The translations under genes were made by a program, and so were the position numbers. The notes under the pieces are model-generated. The model was not told where the DNA came from, made no database searches, and was given only the letters and a program-made list of their open reading frames with translations. A stretch of 64,000 bases of DNA, taken from assembly GCF_965137335.1 (NCBI RefSeq), contig NZ_CBCRZD010000002.1; one strand, written 5' to 3'. This stretch comes from Empedobacter stercoris. GTDB taxonomy: Bacteria; Bacteroidota; Bacteroidia; Flavobacteriales; Weeksellaceae. Of this stretch, positions 1 through 9,358 are shown in pieces. Each line of letters opens with the position of its first letter. Position 1 is the stretch's first letter.

Positions 1-2222
1 ATCAATCAGTTGATTTACAAGAAGCTGTTGTTTCGGCAAAGAAAAAGCGTCTTAAAAAGAAAGAAAACCCTGCCTACGCTATTTTAAGAGAGGTTTGGAA
101 ACGTAAAAAGAAAAACGGTTTAAAGCTAACGCCACATTATCAATATGATGAATATGAGAAGTTGCAATTTGATATCAGCAATATCGACTCAAGTTTTATG
201 AAGCGTAAGATTTTCAAAGGAATGGAATTTGTATTTGAAAAAATTGATACATCTTCTATTAATGGAAAAACATATTTACCCGCTTTTCTGAATGAATCAA
301 TTTATAAAATAGCTGGTATCAATCAACCTTCTACAAAAGAGCGTCGCGAATTAATTGCCAATAAAACATCTGGATTCGAGAACAATGAAATTGTAGCATC
401 AACAGTAAAAAATCTTTTCCGTGATGTAGATATTTACAATAATCGAGTTAATATTTTAGATATCAAATTTGTGAGTCCCATTGCCACTGATGGTTTTGCT
501 GTGTACGATTATGAACTGAAAGATACTGTAGACGTTGACGGTGTAGAATCTTATCGAATCAAATATTATCCACGTCGAGAAGGTGAACTAACGTTCAAAG
601 GTGAATTATTTATTTCGAAAGATGCTTACGCAGTAAAAGAAGTTGTGATGGAAACGACGAAAGAAATCAATGTAAATTTTGTACGCAATATTTTCATGAA
701 TCTGCAATACGACATTCCAAACGACTCTATTTTCTATCCAAAGAAAGAATATGCGATGTTAGACATGTCTTTGTTGAGTAAAAAGGAAAGTGCAAAAGGA
801 ATTTTTGCGCATAAAACGGTTAATTATTACAACTACGATTTCAATACAACGCATCCCGAAGCATATTATTACGAAAGATTAGACCCTGCAAAAGCTTCTT
901 TAAACGAAAAAGATAATCAATTTTGGGCAGAAAGTCGTCCAGAAGTCTTAACAAAAGATCAAGAAGGAATTTACGAAACATTAGAACAATTAAATAAAGT
1001 TCCAAAATTTAATAATATTGTAAAAGCGATAGAAATTTTTGGATCTGGTTATTACAATGTCGGAAATGCGATTGATATCGGAAATTTATATTCTTCTTTT
1101 GGATACAACCAAATCGAAGGTTTTCGATTAAGAGCTGGTGCTCGTACTTATTTTTCGCAAAATGATATGTGGCGTGCACAAGGATTTATGGCCTATGGTT
1201 TTGGAGATAATAAATTCAAATACGGAGCCGATTTCCGTTATATGTTTAACAAATACAATCGTTTTCAAGTCGGAATTGGAACAAAGCGAGATGTAGAACA
1301 GTTGGCTGCTTCTTTAACCTCATCTGATGGAATTATGACGCGTAGTTTTGCTTCTTCATCTATTATTAATCAAGGAGACAATACTTTTTTGAGTAATAAT
1401 AATTTGACAAACATCTATACTTCGATAGAGCCATGGAAAAACGTTACATTTCGTGTTGATGGAAATTATCAACTGATAAAGCCTGCGGATGCGCAACAAT
1501 TTTCGATAGCTTACGAAAAGAATGGTCAACTAAAAGAAACCTTGACAAACTCAAGTGTGAGTGTTTCGATTATTGCTCGTCCAGGTGCTAAATATTCGCA
1601 ACATGGAATTGATCGTTACGAAATGACTACACTTGCACCAACGTTGATGTTACGTTACACAAAAGGTTTAAAAGGTGTCATCAATTCAGATTTTGAATAC
1701 GATAAATTACAATTCTTATATACACAACCTATTTTGATTGGATCATTTGGTAAATCGTTGGTAACAGTAGAAGCAGGAAAAACATTTCAAGGTGTTCCAC
1801 TCTCATTAATGAGTGCAATTCCCGGTAATGAAAGTTATGGACAAGTGTATGGAACGTTTTCTCAGTTAGATTATTATGAATTTGTAACTGATCAATATGC
1901 GACAATGAACTGGGAGCACCACTTTAATGGTTGGATTTTGAACAAAGTTCCCTTAATCAAAAAATTAAAATTAAGAGAAGTTGGCTTCTTACGTGCAGCA
2001 TACGGAGATATTTCCGAAAAAAGTAAAGCAATCAATCATTCGACAATAGAATACTTTGCACCTAATCAACAAATCTACTATGAATACGGGTTTGGAATCG
2101 AAAACATTGGTTTTGGAAACATTAGACCTATTCGAGTTGATTTTAATTGGCGTGGAAATTATAATAATTTGCCAGATGTTCGTAAATTTGGCGTCACAAT
2201 CGGTTTAGATTGGAGTTTTTAG
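1..2222 (+). CDS. DUF5686-family outer-membrane protein, 5' truncated by the window
   Basis: Open from the first complete codon (position 3) to a TAG at 2220-2222; the true start lies upstream of the window, so only the C-terminal ~740 residues are visible. The visible part opens with a charged segment followed by NPAYAILREVWKRKKKN, a pattern I associate with the DUF5686/carboxypeptidase-regulatory-like family of Bacteroidota. The rest is rich in alternating aromatic beta strands and ends in DWSF, a terminal aromatic typical of outer-membrane barrels. Function of the family is unknown; an outer-membrane location is inferred. The missing N-terminus would be expected to hold a signal peptide and a CarboxypepD_reg-like domain. 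It lies 29 bp ahead of ppa. Confidence 0.75.
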   Translation, partial: QSVDLQEAVVSAKKKRLKKKENPAYAILREVWKRKKKNGLKLTPHYQYDEYEKLQFDISNIDSSFMKRKIFKGMEFVFEKIDTSSINGKTYLPAFLNESIYKIAGINQPSTKERRELIANKTSGFENNEIVASTVKNLFRDVDIYNNRVNILDIKFVSPIATDGFAVYDYELKDTVDVDGVESYRIKYYPRREGELTFKGELFISKDAYAVKEVVMETTKEINVNFVRNIFMNLQYDIPNDSIFYPKKEYAMLDMSLLSKKESAKGIFAHKTVNYYNYDFNTTHPEAYYYERLDPAKASLNEKDNQFWAESRPEVLTKDQEGIYETLEQLNKVPKFNNIVKAIEIFGSGYYNVGNAIDIGNLYSSFGYNQIEGFRLRAGARTYFSQNDMWRAQGFMAYGFGDNKFKYGADFRYMFNKYNRFQVGIGTKRDVEQLAASLTSSDGIMTRSFASSSIINQGDNTFLSNNNLTNIYTSIEPWKNVTFRVDGNYQLIKPADAQQFSIAYEKNGQLKETLTNSSVSVSIIARPGAKYSQHGIDRYEMTTLAPTLMLRYTKGLKGVINSDFEYDKLQFLYTQPILIGSFGKSLVTVEAGKTFQGVPLSLMSAIPGNESYGQVYGTFSQLDYYEFVTDQYATMNWEHHFNGWILNKVPLIKKLKLREVGFLRAAYGDISEKSKAINHSTIEYFAPNQQIYYEYGFGIENIGFGNIRPIRVDFNWRGNYNNLPDVRKFGVTIGLDWSF

Positions 2223-2251
2223 AGAATAAATAATAAAAAAAGAATATTACA

Positions 2252-2734
2252 ATGACTTTTGATGCAATTATAGAAATCCCAAGAGGATCTCGTAATAAAT
2301 ACGAAATGGATCACGAAACAGGAAGAATTCGTTTTGATCGCGTTTTGTATTCACCAATGTTTTACCCAGCAGACTACGGATTTGTTGAAAATACTTTAGC
2401 ATTGGATGGTGACCCAATTGATGTATTAGTTTTCTTAACTGAGCCAACTGTACCAGGTTGTGTTATCGAAGTTAAAACAATTGGTGTTTTAAACATGTCT
2501 GACGATAAAGGTCGTGACGAAAAATTAATTTGTGTACCAGTTGCTGATCCAACTTGGAACCAATTAGAAAGTTTAGATGATATGAACCCTCATACATTAA
2601 AAGCGGTTGAGCATTTCTTCAAAACTTACAAAGATTTAGAAAATAAAACTTGTATCGTAGAAGGATATGGTGATAAAGCGCAAGCTGAACAATTATTACA
2701 AGAAGCAAAAGATCGTTTCGTTCCTGCTCACTAA
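2252..2734 (+). CDS. ppa: Inorganic pyrophosphatase (family I)
   Basis: A 160-residue soluble family I pyrophosphatase, which hydrolyses PPi to two phosphates and so pulls biosynthetic reactions forward. The signature DGDPIDVLV is at residues 52-60 with the metal-binding aspartates 52, 54 and 57; a further acidic metal/phosphate cluster reads DDKGRDEK near residues 84-91. RGSRNKYE at 11-18 supplies the usual phosphate-contacting Arg/Lys residues. The length is slightly short of the 170-180 aa common in Proteobacteria but complete. The ATG start at 2252 leaves a 29-bp gap to the preceding gene, and a strong hairpin terminator follows, so it ends a transcription unit. Confidence 0.95.
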   Translation: MTFDAIIEIPRGSRNKYEMDHETGRIRFDRVLYSPMFYPADYGFVENTLALDGDPIDVLVFLTEPTVPGCVIEVKTIGVLNMSDDKGRDEKLICVPVADPTWNQLESLDDMNPHTLKAVEHFFKTYKDLENKTCIVEGYGDKAQAEQLLQEAKDRFVPAH

Positions 2735-2760
2735 GAAATAAATTATTATTTTCATATCAA

Positions 2761-2790
2761 TAGTCCTCATTTTTTGAGGACTATTTTATT
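2761..2790 (+). terminator. Rho-independent terminator of ppa
   Basis: Perfect 9-bp stem TAGTCCTCA / TGAGGACTA (2761-2769 and 2775-2783) followed by a T-rich tail. Confidence 0.85.
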
Positions 2791-2870
2791 TTGAACTATT
2801 TTATTGATAAATAATTTCAAAAATCGCTTTTTCTTTCTAATTTCATTCCTAATTAATACTTAGTGAAATT

Positions 2871-4328
2871 ATGAAGAAATCTTTTACACTTTCCTTAGCG
2901 CTGCTTGGGCAGATGATTTTTGCTCAATATGCTACACCAAACGATGGAAAAACATACCGTATTGCTGATCTTGATGCTTTAACAGATGTCATCACTTTCG
3001 ATCAAACAACAAATCGTTATGAATTAACAGATGATTTAACGATTTCTGTAAATGACACATTTTTATCTGATACAGATTATACCTTAGTTATTGCTGATGG
3101 GAAACTTATAACCATTGCCGGAACAATAGATGTTAATGCGCCAAAAGAAGTGTTGTTTACATCCGACAATCCAGGAACTACTTATTTTAAAGGAATTCGA
3201 ATAGAAGAAGGTGCAACTGCCAGTTTCAATCATTTCAAAATGGTTTATGGTGGAGGAATTCGTTCTCTAAACGAATCTTTTATCATGAACAACTCTGAAA
3301 TTTCTTATCAATATGGTGGAATTTCTACCGGAGGAGCAATTAATTTTTCTCGTGGAAATCCTATCATTAAGAACTCAACGTTCAAATTCAATAAAACTCC
3401 CGTTGTCGGTTCAGGAGCCAATCAATCAGTTGCTTTAACGTTTGAAAATAATCATTTAGAAGGCAACAATCAAGACAATTCTAATCGTCCTCAAATTAAT
3501 ATGGGACCAAGTGGCAACAATCCTACGATTATTCGTGGAAATACAATTATTGGAGATCGAGAAAAAACTCGAGTTGGAGGAATTTCCGTTTCAAGTTTAT
3601 TAGGTGTAACGAACGAAGCAATTATCGAAAATAATACAATTCGCGACAACCGATATGGAATTACCATTTCTGGAGGAAACTCGAAAGGAAAAATCATCGG
3701 AAATATTCTCGAAGATAATAATACAGAAACAAATCCTACGAATGGTGGAAGCGGAATTTCAATTTATCTTGCTTCAAATCCTACAACAAATGTCATTGAT
3801 ATTTTCGACAATCAAATTCGTGGAAGTTTATGGGGAATTACGAATATCGAGAAAGGTGCTTTTATCAACTTAGGTACTGCTGAACGCCCTGGTAATAATA
3901 TTTTCTCGAACAATGGAAATGGCGGAATTAATTATGCTTTATACAATAATTCTGTCAACGATGTGTCTGCAGTTGGAAATTGCTGGATAGAAAATCAAAA
4001 ATCATCGGAACAACAAGTAGAAAATGTTATTGTTCACCAAAAAGATGATCCGACTTTAGGATTGGTAGATTATTCTGATTTCTTGTGTAGTAATTTAGCA
4101 ACTTCCGAAGTGAATTCTAAGAAATTTTCTCTTTATCCAAATCCAACCAACGGCAACTTTACTGTTGATACAAAAGAAAAATCACCTTATCAAATTTTTG
4201 ATGTAAATGGTAAATTAATTCATCAAGGTGAATTAAAAATAGGACAAAATTCTATTCAGACCAATTTACCAAAAGGAGTTTATATTTTTAAAACGAATCA
4301 AACTTCTTCTAAAATTATTGTGAAGTAA
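2871..4328 (+). CDS. Secreted parallel beta-helix protein with T9SS sorting domain
   Basis: A 485-residue exported protein. Residues 1-18 are a signal peptide (MKKSFTLSLALLGQMIFA). The middle, from about residue 90 to 380, has repeated 'GNTI..N..GI.I..' type turns such as IENNTIRDNRYGI and GKIIGNILEDNN, typical of right-handed beta-helix (pectate-lyase/PbH1-like) folds. The last ~70 residues (FSLYPNPTNGNFTV ... KGVYIFKT ... KIIVK) are a type A T9SS C-terminal sorting domain, so the protein should cross the outer membrane via T9SS and be attached or released. The substrate is unknown; a polysaccharide-binding or lyase role is only a possibility because no catalytic residues were identified. 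It is monocistronic, between two terminators. Confidence 0.8.
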   Translation: MKKSFTLSLALLGQMIFAQYATPNDGKTYRIADLDALTDVITFDQTTNRYELTDDLTISVNDTFLSDTDYTLVIADGKLITIAGTIDVNAPKEVLFTSDNPGTTYFKGIRIEEGATASFNHFKMVYGGGIRSLNESFIMNNSEISYQYGGISTGGAINFSRGNPIIKNSTFKFNKTPVVGSGANQSVALTFENNHLEGNNQDNSNRPQINMGPSGNNPTIIRGNTIIGDREKTRVGGISVSSLLGVTNEAIIENNTIRDNRYGITISGGNSKGKIIGNILEDNNTETNPTNGGSGISIYLASNPTTNVIDIFDNQIRGSLWGITNIEKGAFINLGTAERPGNNIFSNNGNGGINYALYNNSVNDVSAVGNCWIENQKSSEQQVENVIVHQKDDPTLGLVDYSDFLCSNLATSEVNSKKFSLYPNPTNGNFTVDTKEKSPYQIFDVNGKLIHQGELKIGQNSIQTNLPKGVYIFKTNQTSSKIIVK

Positions 4329-4343
4329 TTTGATTTAAATGTT

Positions 4344-4377
4344 AAAAAGGATATTGTTGCAAAATAATATCCTTTTT
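4344..4377. terminator. Bidirectional terminator between convergent genes
   Basis: Perfect 12-bp stem AAAAAGGATATT / AATATCCTTTTT (4344-4355, 4366-4377). The A/T runs on both sides let it serve the + strand beta-helix gene and the - strand gene, whose stop codon it overlaps. Confidence 0.8.
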
Positions 4378-4969
4378 ACTTATAATAGATGATATAATTT
4401 AATGAATAATTTTTTAAAACATCTTGTTTTATCATTTCTGAATTAATTTCAAAATACAAATCAACTGCTTGTTTCGTTTTTATCAAATCAAAATATCCAT
4501 TTCCTTCAGGACAAAAAGGATTTTCGTAAGAAGTTTCTACACCAATAAAATAGTTTTTTGCTTCTGAAATATTGAGTTTTAAATGAACTGGAAAAATATA
4601 TTTTCCTTGATAATCTTTATCAACTTCGAACCATTTTTCACCAATCAAACTTTGTTTATGACCAATCGATTGTAGAATTATTGGTTTAAAATAATAAAAT
4701 TCGTTGCAATAATTCTTCTTTTTGACTTTTGATTCGAACAAAATCTCAATTGCGACAATCTCAATTTCCTTTTCTTTTGGTAGCAATAAATTTGAAAATA
4801 TTTTAAGACCAAAACTTGTGTTATCAGTCAATCGTTCCACTTTTTTAAACTTTGGTCGAAACTGTTTGTAATTGGAATAATTGATCACCTCAACTTGATT
4901 GAGATTAATCGTATCCAATTGTTGAGCAAAACTCAACGTAGAAAGTAAAAAGAAAATGATGAATTTCAT
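4376..4969 (-). CDS. Hypothetical exported protein
   Basis: A 197-residue protein I do not recognise. It begins with a clear signal peptide (MKFIIFFLLSTLSFAQQ, cleavage likely after SFA), so it is periplasmic or outer-membrane-associated. The N-terminal stretch after cleavage (LDTINLNQVEVINY) resembles the short strand found in Flavobacteriia proteins that start with a carboxypeptidase-regulatory-like beta domain. The remainder is mixed beta with a C-x-EFYYFKP segment and two separated cysteines. It is single-gene, with a terminator on each side. Function unknown. Confidence 0.6.
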   Translation of the reverse strand: MKFIIFFLLSTLSFAQQLDTINLNQVEVINYSNYKQFRPKFKKVERLTDNTSFGLKIFSNLLLPKEKEIEIVAIEILFESKVKKKNYCNEFYYFKPIILQSIGHKQSLIGEKWFEVDKDYQGKYIFPVHLKLNISEAKNYFIGVETSYENPFCPEGNGYFDLIKTKQAVDLYFEINSEMIKQDVLKNYSLNYIIYYK

Positions 4970-4980
4970 TATATAAAAAT

Positions 4981-5010
4981 AAAAAGTCTGAAACTAAATT
5001 CAGACTTTTT
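4981..5010 (-). terminator. Terminator of the cystathionine gamma-synthase/lyase gene
   Basis: Perfect 11-bp stem AAAAAGTCTGA / TCAGACTTTTT (4981-4991, 5000-5010) with a T-tail on the minus strand, 18 bp after the stop of the gene ending at 5028. Confidence 0.85.
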
Positions 5011-5027
5011 ATTATATTATTACTCGA

Positions 5028-6179
5028 TTATATCAAGTTCAAAACTTGTTCTAAATCTTCTAATAAATCATCAATATCTTCGATCCCAACAGACAAACGA
5101 ATTAAATCATCTGTGATACCAATTTCCGCACGTTTTTCTGCTGGAATAGATGCATGCGTCATCGTAGCTGGGTGATTTGCCAACGATTCTACTCCTCCTA
5201 ATGATTCTGCTAAAGTGAAAACTTTCAAATTTTCTAAGATTTTGAACGCATCTTCTTTTTTTCCAGAAGTTAATGTAAATGTGACCATTCCACCGAAATC
5301 TTTCATTTGTTTTTTGGCAATTTCGTGCTGTGGATGATTTTCTAATCCTGGATAATACGTATGCGCAACTTTTGGATGAGCTTCTAAAAATCGAGCCACT
5401 TTCATTCCATTAGAACAATGACGATCCATACGAACAGCCAATGTTTTGATTCCGCGAAGAACTAAATAAGAGTCTTGTGGGCCTAAAATTCCACCCGTTG
5501 CAAATAAATTGAAGTGAACATCTGTTGCTAATTGCTCCGAATTAACGATGATTGCTCCAGCCACTAAATCAGAATGACCTCCTAAATATTTTGTTGCTGA
5601 ATGCATCACAATATCAGCACCTAACTCGATAGGACGTTGCAAATATGGCGACGCAAATGTGTTATCAACCGCAACTAAAACATCTGCTTTTTTTGCTTTT
5701 GACGCATCATTTACCGCTTTGATATCAACTACCTTCATCAATGGATTTGTTGGTGTTTCAATCCAAACCATTTTTGTGTTATCATTGATCAACGCGACAA
5801 CAGCCTCAACATTTGTCATATCTACGAAATGGAATTTCAATCCAAATTTCTCGTAAACACGCGTAAATAAACGGTAAGAACCACCATATAAATCGTCCAT
5901 TGCGATAATTTCATCACCTGGTTTGAATAATTTCAACACGCCATCAATTGCTGCTAAACCAGAACCAAAGGCAAAACCTGCAACCCCACCTTCGATAGAA
6001 GCTAATGCATTTTCTAAAGCAGTACGAGTAGGGTTTGCACCACGAGAATATTCGTAACCTTTATAATCTCCAGGTGAACGTTGTGCAAAAGTTGATGTCT
6101 GATAAATTGGAGTCATTACGGCTCCTGTAGATGGATCGTGTTGTTGACCACCGTGTATAGCTTTTGTATTGAATTTCAT
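5028..6179 (-). CDS. PLP-dependent cystathionine gamma-synthase / gamma-lyase
   Basis: A 383-residue enzyme of the Cys/Met-metabolism PLP family (MetB/MccB/MetC type). Motifs: EYSRGANPTR at residues 43-52 (cofactor phosphate and substrate carboxylate contacts), ETPTNPL around 141-147, DNTFASPYLQRP around 172-183, and SATKYLGGHSD at 194-204, where Lys197 should form the internal aldimine. Length and motifs fit both cystathionine gamma-synthase and gamma-lyase; these cannot be separated from sequence alone, so no symbol is given. It acts in trans-sulfuration between cysteine and homocysteine in the cytosol. A TAnnTTTG-type -7 box reads on the minus strand at 6200-6207, about 20 bp before the start. 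Confidence 0.9.
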   Translation of the reverse strand: MKFNTKAIHGGQQHDPSTGAVMTPIYQTSTFAQRSPGDYKGYEYSRGANPTRTALENALASIEGGVAGFAFGSGLAAIDGVLKLFKPGDEIIAMDDLYGGSYRLFTRVYEKFGLKFHFVDMTNVEAVVALINDNTKMVWIETPTNPLMKVVDIKAVNDASKAKKADVLVAVDNTFASPYLQRPIELGADIVMHSATKYLGGHSDLVAGAIIVNSEQLATDVHFNLFATGGILGPQDSYLVLRGIKTLAVRMDRHCSNGMKVARFLEAHPKVAHTYYPGLENHPQHEIAKKQMKDFGGMVTFTLTSGKKEDAFKILENLKVFTLAESLGGVESLANHPATMTHASIPAEKRAEIGITDDLIRLSVGIEDIDDLLEDLEQVLNLI

Positions 6180-6262
6180 TGTGAATGTTTTTACTATAGC
6201 AAATATATGGAGTTTTCTTTATTCTCTGTTTTAAAGATTTGTTAGAAATTATTTCCGGAGAT

Positions 6263-6982
6263 TTAACTAAACAATTCATGTAAAACTTGTAATGATTTTG
6301 GTTTCTTAAAATTATTGGTATGAATTTGATAATATTTCACCAAAATTTCGAGCAATAAAGAACGTTGTGATTGGTTAAATATATTTTTTGAATCTGCTGT
6401 AAAATTAAGTTCTAATAGTTTTTTGAACAAAACGGTTTCATCTGCTTTCAACATGTTGATGGATGAATTGGAATTTGTAAAAAAACCATTTTCTAAATCG
6501 AATAGATTTCCGTCTAATTCTAAATTGGGATAAAACCCTAAAAAATGTGTCAATTGAATCAAAAAAATCAAATGAAAATCTGCAAAATCTTCTTTTTTTT
6601 GATCAAATTCTTTTAGTGAATGTTCGATATATAGGTATAAATCTGGGTTATCGGTTTCTTCTTTCAACACTAAATTTAGAATTTCAGCCAAGAAAAAAAC
6701 AATCGCCGATTTGATTGGATGAAAATGCAAGGTTTCGTAATAATAGGAAGTTTGAGCCGATTTTAAGAAAACCAATTGTTGTTCACTTGATTTGGGTTGA
6801 AAACTAAGATCTATTTCTGCAAGTGGAAAATACAAAGATGTATTTCGCTTCTTTTTAGAGAAAACGCCTTTTGCTATAAATGATTTTAAGCCAAAATTTT
6901 GGGTATAACAACGAATTATTAAACTCGTGTCACCATATTTTATACTTGAAAGGACGACTGCTTTGGTCTCTAAAATTTTCAT
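6263..6982 (-). CDS. recO: DNA repair protein RecO
   Basis: A 239-residue RecO, the mediator that loads RecA on SSB-coated single-stranded DNA in the RecFOR pathway. The N-terminal OB-fold pattern (KAVVLSSIKYGDTSLIIRCYTQNFGLKSFIAKGV) matches the family, followed by the all-helical C-terminal region. The zinc-finger cysteines of some RecO proteins are absent here. Its ATG overlaps the TAA stop of porZ by one base (TAATG), so translation is probably coupled; a porZ-recO pairing is familiar in this class. Confidence 0.92.
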   Translation of the reverse strand: MKILETKAVVLSSIKYGDTSLIIRCYTQNFGLKSFIAKGVFSKKKRNTSLYFPLAEIDLSFQPKSSEQQLVFLKSAQTSYYYETLHFHPIKSAIVFFLAEILNLVLKEETDNPDLYLYIEHSLKEFDQKKEDFADFHLIFLIQLTHFLGFYPNLELDGNLFDLENGFFTNSNSSINMLKADETVLFKKLLELNFTADSKNIFNQSQRSLLLEILVKYYQIHTNNFKKPKSLQVLHELFS

Positions 6983-9300
6983 TATCTAACAACTGCAAGT
7001 TTCAATGTTTTAGTTTCGGTACCATCTGCATTTGTCATCAAAACTAAGTAAATTCCAGAAGCTACTGGTTTTCCTTTCGAATTGTTTGTATTCCATTCTA
7101 TCACTCCTCCATCTGCTTTTTTCTCAAAAAGTAAATTTCCAACAATATCTGTAATTTTAACTAAAGCTCTATTTGGAAGATTTTTAATTGTAATATTCCC
7201 TGTATATTCTGGACGATACGGATTTGGATATGCAATTGCATCATTAAAGTTATTGGTTTCCGTCGAAACATCACCATTATAAGAAACCACACCTTTTTCG
7301 GTTGCAAAAAATACCTTTCCTGTGGTTTCATCAATCGAAACATCGTACACTATATCAGAAGGTAAAGGCGAATTTTTAGAGGTGAAATGTAGTTTTGTTT
7401 CTTCTCCACTCTCCGAAACATAATATACGCCTGCTCCATTTGTTGCAATCCATTTTCTGTTTGCATTATCAACTTTTATGGAATAAATACCCACATCTGT
7501 TAATAAAGCTTCTGGAATTCCATCTTGAATAATTACGATTGGTTCTGCTATAATATTATTAGAACTTATGGCATTATCAGCTCCATAAAGAACTACTAAT
7601 CCTTGTTCTGTACCTATCCATAAATTATTTAATCTATCATTTGCAACAGTCAAAACATTATTAACAGGTAACTTATTGCTAGTTGTCAAAGTTGTTACAA
7701 TTTCATGTTTTTTGTTTAAAACTGTAACTCCTCCTCCATTTCTACCACTTGGATAATAGGTATAAGTATCCGAAAAATCCGGAGAAAGCGCTACAATAGC
7801 AGAAGTTTTATCAACATTATTACTTTTCCACGTACCATTTTTACTTCTCACTACATAATATACAGATTGATAATCATTATCAGGAGATTTTCCATCAGGA
7901 TATGAAGCGCCTATATGTAAGTTTCCTAATTTATCATACGCTAATCCAGAAATTCTAGAACTAGGGAACTGATCGTTAATAATTTTCTTAGGCATTAAAT
8001 CTGCATCAAATTCTAATAAATCTGTTCGTCCATTTTTATCACGTCCAAACTTATTAAATGATGAAACTATAAAGGTATTATTGTCTTTATCTGGATGAGC
8101 AGCTATTCTTAAAATATCTTTAATATCAAAAATTTCTTTAGAACTAAAGTTGTTCCATTTCTTCATATCAAAGTAATAAAAACCATCTCTATTATTTAAA
8201 ACATTCGTATAATAAGCTTCTATTCCTCCTGGAGCAATCCATACTTTGCCATTTTTTGTTGTAACCGACCAAGATTTATTATTATATGGTCCATCTGGTG
8301 CATACCCTAAAGGATTCTCAACTTCATATTTGTCTTTTATGGAAAAATCAACTAATCCAAATTTTGTAGTTCCGCCATATAATTTATTATTGATAAAAAT
8401 TCCAGAATTGAAATTCATATTCAAATTTTGTAAGACTCCATTTTCATCTTTTTCTTGATAGATAATGCTTTGAGGTTCTCCACCTAAAATAGTAACTTGA
8501 TCATTTTGAGTAATAATCAATTTTCCGTTTGAAGCTTTTATATCTTCAATAAAATTGAATAGTTGTGGAATCGAAGAACCAGAAATCGTTTTTAAGCTAT
8601 TATTTTCTGCATAATAAATATCACTTCCAAACAATTCTATATTTGAAACATTTTGATTCAAATTTTGAACAGTCCACAAATTAATATTTGGATTATTTAA
8701 TTTCTTTGAAGTTAATTCACTTGAAAAAATCCCTTTTGATGTAGCAATATAAAGTTTGTTATTTAAAATTGTTGCATCATTTACAACTATATTTAAAATC
8801 GTTACATCATCTATTTTTGCAGAATTTGTACGTGTTGTTTCTTTAAATTCTTCATCTTTTAAATCATAAGAAACAATACCGAAAGCACCAGAAATAAACG
8901 CAATTCCATCATTTATAAAAATATGATTGATTTTTTTAACTCCGTTAAATCCATTCCATTTAATATCCAGCACCATCGTCGATTCACCAGATTTCAATAA
9001 ATCTAAACCACCATTTTCATATCCAACTAAAAAGGAATCTGACACTTTATCATAAGCCATTGCAGAAACACCAACATTGTTTAAAAAATTGGTTTTATTC
9101 AACTTAATCCAATCATTTGTTGGATTTTTAGGATTAAATAAGAATATCCCGTTTTCGGTACCACAATAAATTACACCATTTACTTCTTCCAACAATTTTA
9201 CATTGCTGTAAGAAAAAAGATCGTTCCAACGCGCTTTATCATTTTGAGCGTTTAAACTTGTGAAAATCATGGTGATGAAAATGAACAATTTTGTCTTCAT
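6982..9300 (-). CDS. porZ: Type IX secretion system protein PorZ
   Basis: A 772-residue PorZ homologue, the attachment-complex component that in Porphyromonas helps present anionic LPS to the sortase PorU. A signal peptide starts at MKTKLFIFITMIFTSLNAQ; I chose this ATG (9300) over one three codons upstream because it gives the standard signal peptide. Two beta-propeller regions follow, with repeats such as VIYCGTENGIFLFN, LYIATSKGIFSS, LWIGTEQGLVVLYG and KWIATNGAGVYYVS. The end (AYPNPYRPEYTGNITI ... GKPVASGIYLVLMT ... LKLAVV) is a T9SS C-terminal domain. It confirms that the organism runs a T9SS. It is the first gene of a two-gene unit with recO. Confidence 0.88.
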   Translation of the reverse strand: MKTKLFIFITMIFTSLNAQNDKARWNDLFSYSNVKLLEEVNGVIYCGTENGIFLFNPKNPTNDWIKLNKTNFLNNVGVSAMAYDKVSDSFLVGYENGGLDLLKSGESTMVLDIKWNGFNGVKKINHIFINDGIAFISGAFGIVSYDLKDEEFKETTRTNSAKIDDVTILNIVVNDATILNNKLYIATSKGIFSSELTSKKLNNPNINLWTVQNLNQNVSNIELFGSDIYYAENNSLKTISGSSIPQLFNFIEDIKASNGKLIITQNDQVTILGGEPQSIIYQEKDENGVLQNLNMNFNSGIFINNKLYGGTTKFGLVDFSIKDKYEVENPLGYAPDGPYNNKSWSVTTKNGKVWIAPGGIEAYYTNVLNNRDGFYYFDMKKWNNFSSKEIFDIKDILRIAAHPDKDNNTFIVSSFNKFGRDKNGRTDLLEFDADLMPKKIINDQFPSSRISGLAYDKLGNLHIGASYPDGKSPDNDYQSVYYVVRSKNGTWKSNNVDKTSAIVALSPDFSDTYTYYPSGRNGGGVTVLNKKHEIVTTLTTSNKLPVNNVLTVANDRLNNLWIGTEQGLVVLYGADNAISSNNIIAEPIVIIQDGIPEALLTDVGIYSIKVDNANRKWIATNGAGVYYVSESGEETKLHFTSKNSPLPSDIVYDVSIDETTGKVFFATEKGVVSYNGDVSTETNNFNDAIAYPNPYRPEYTGNITIKNLPNRALVKITDIVGNLLFEKKADGGVIEWNTNNSKGKPVASGIYLVLMTNADGTETKTLKLAVVR

Positions 9301-9358
9301 AATGCACAAAAATACTGTAATTTATAACAAAATAATTGGTTAAAAATTGTATTTATTA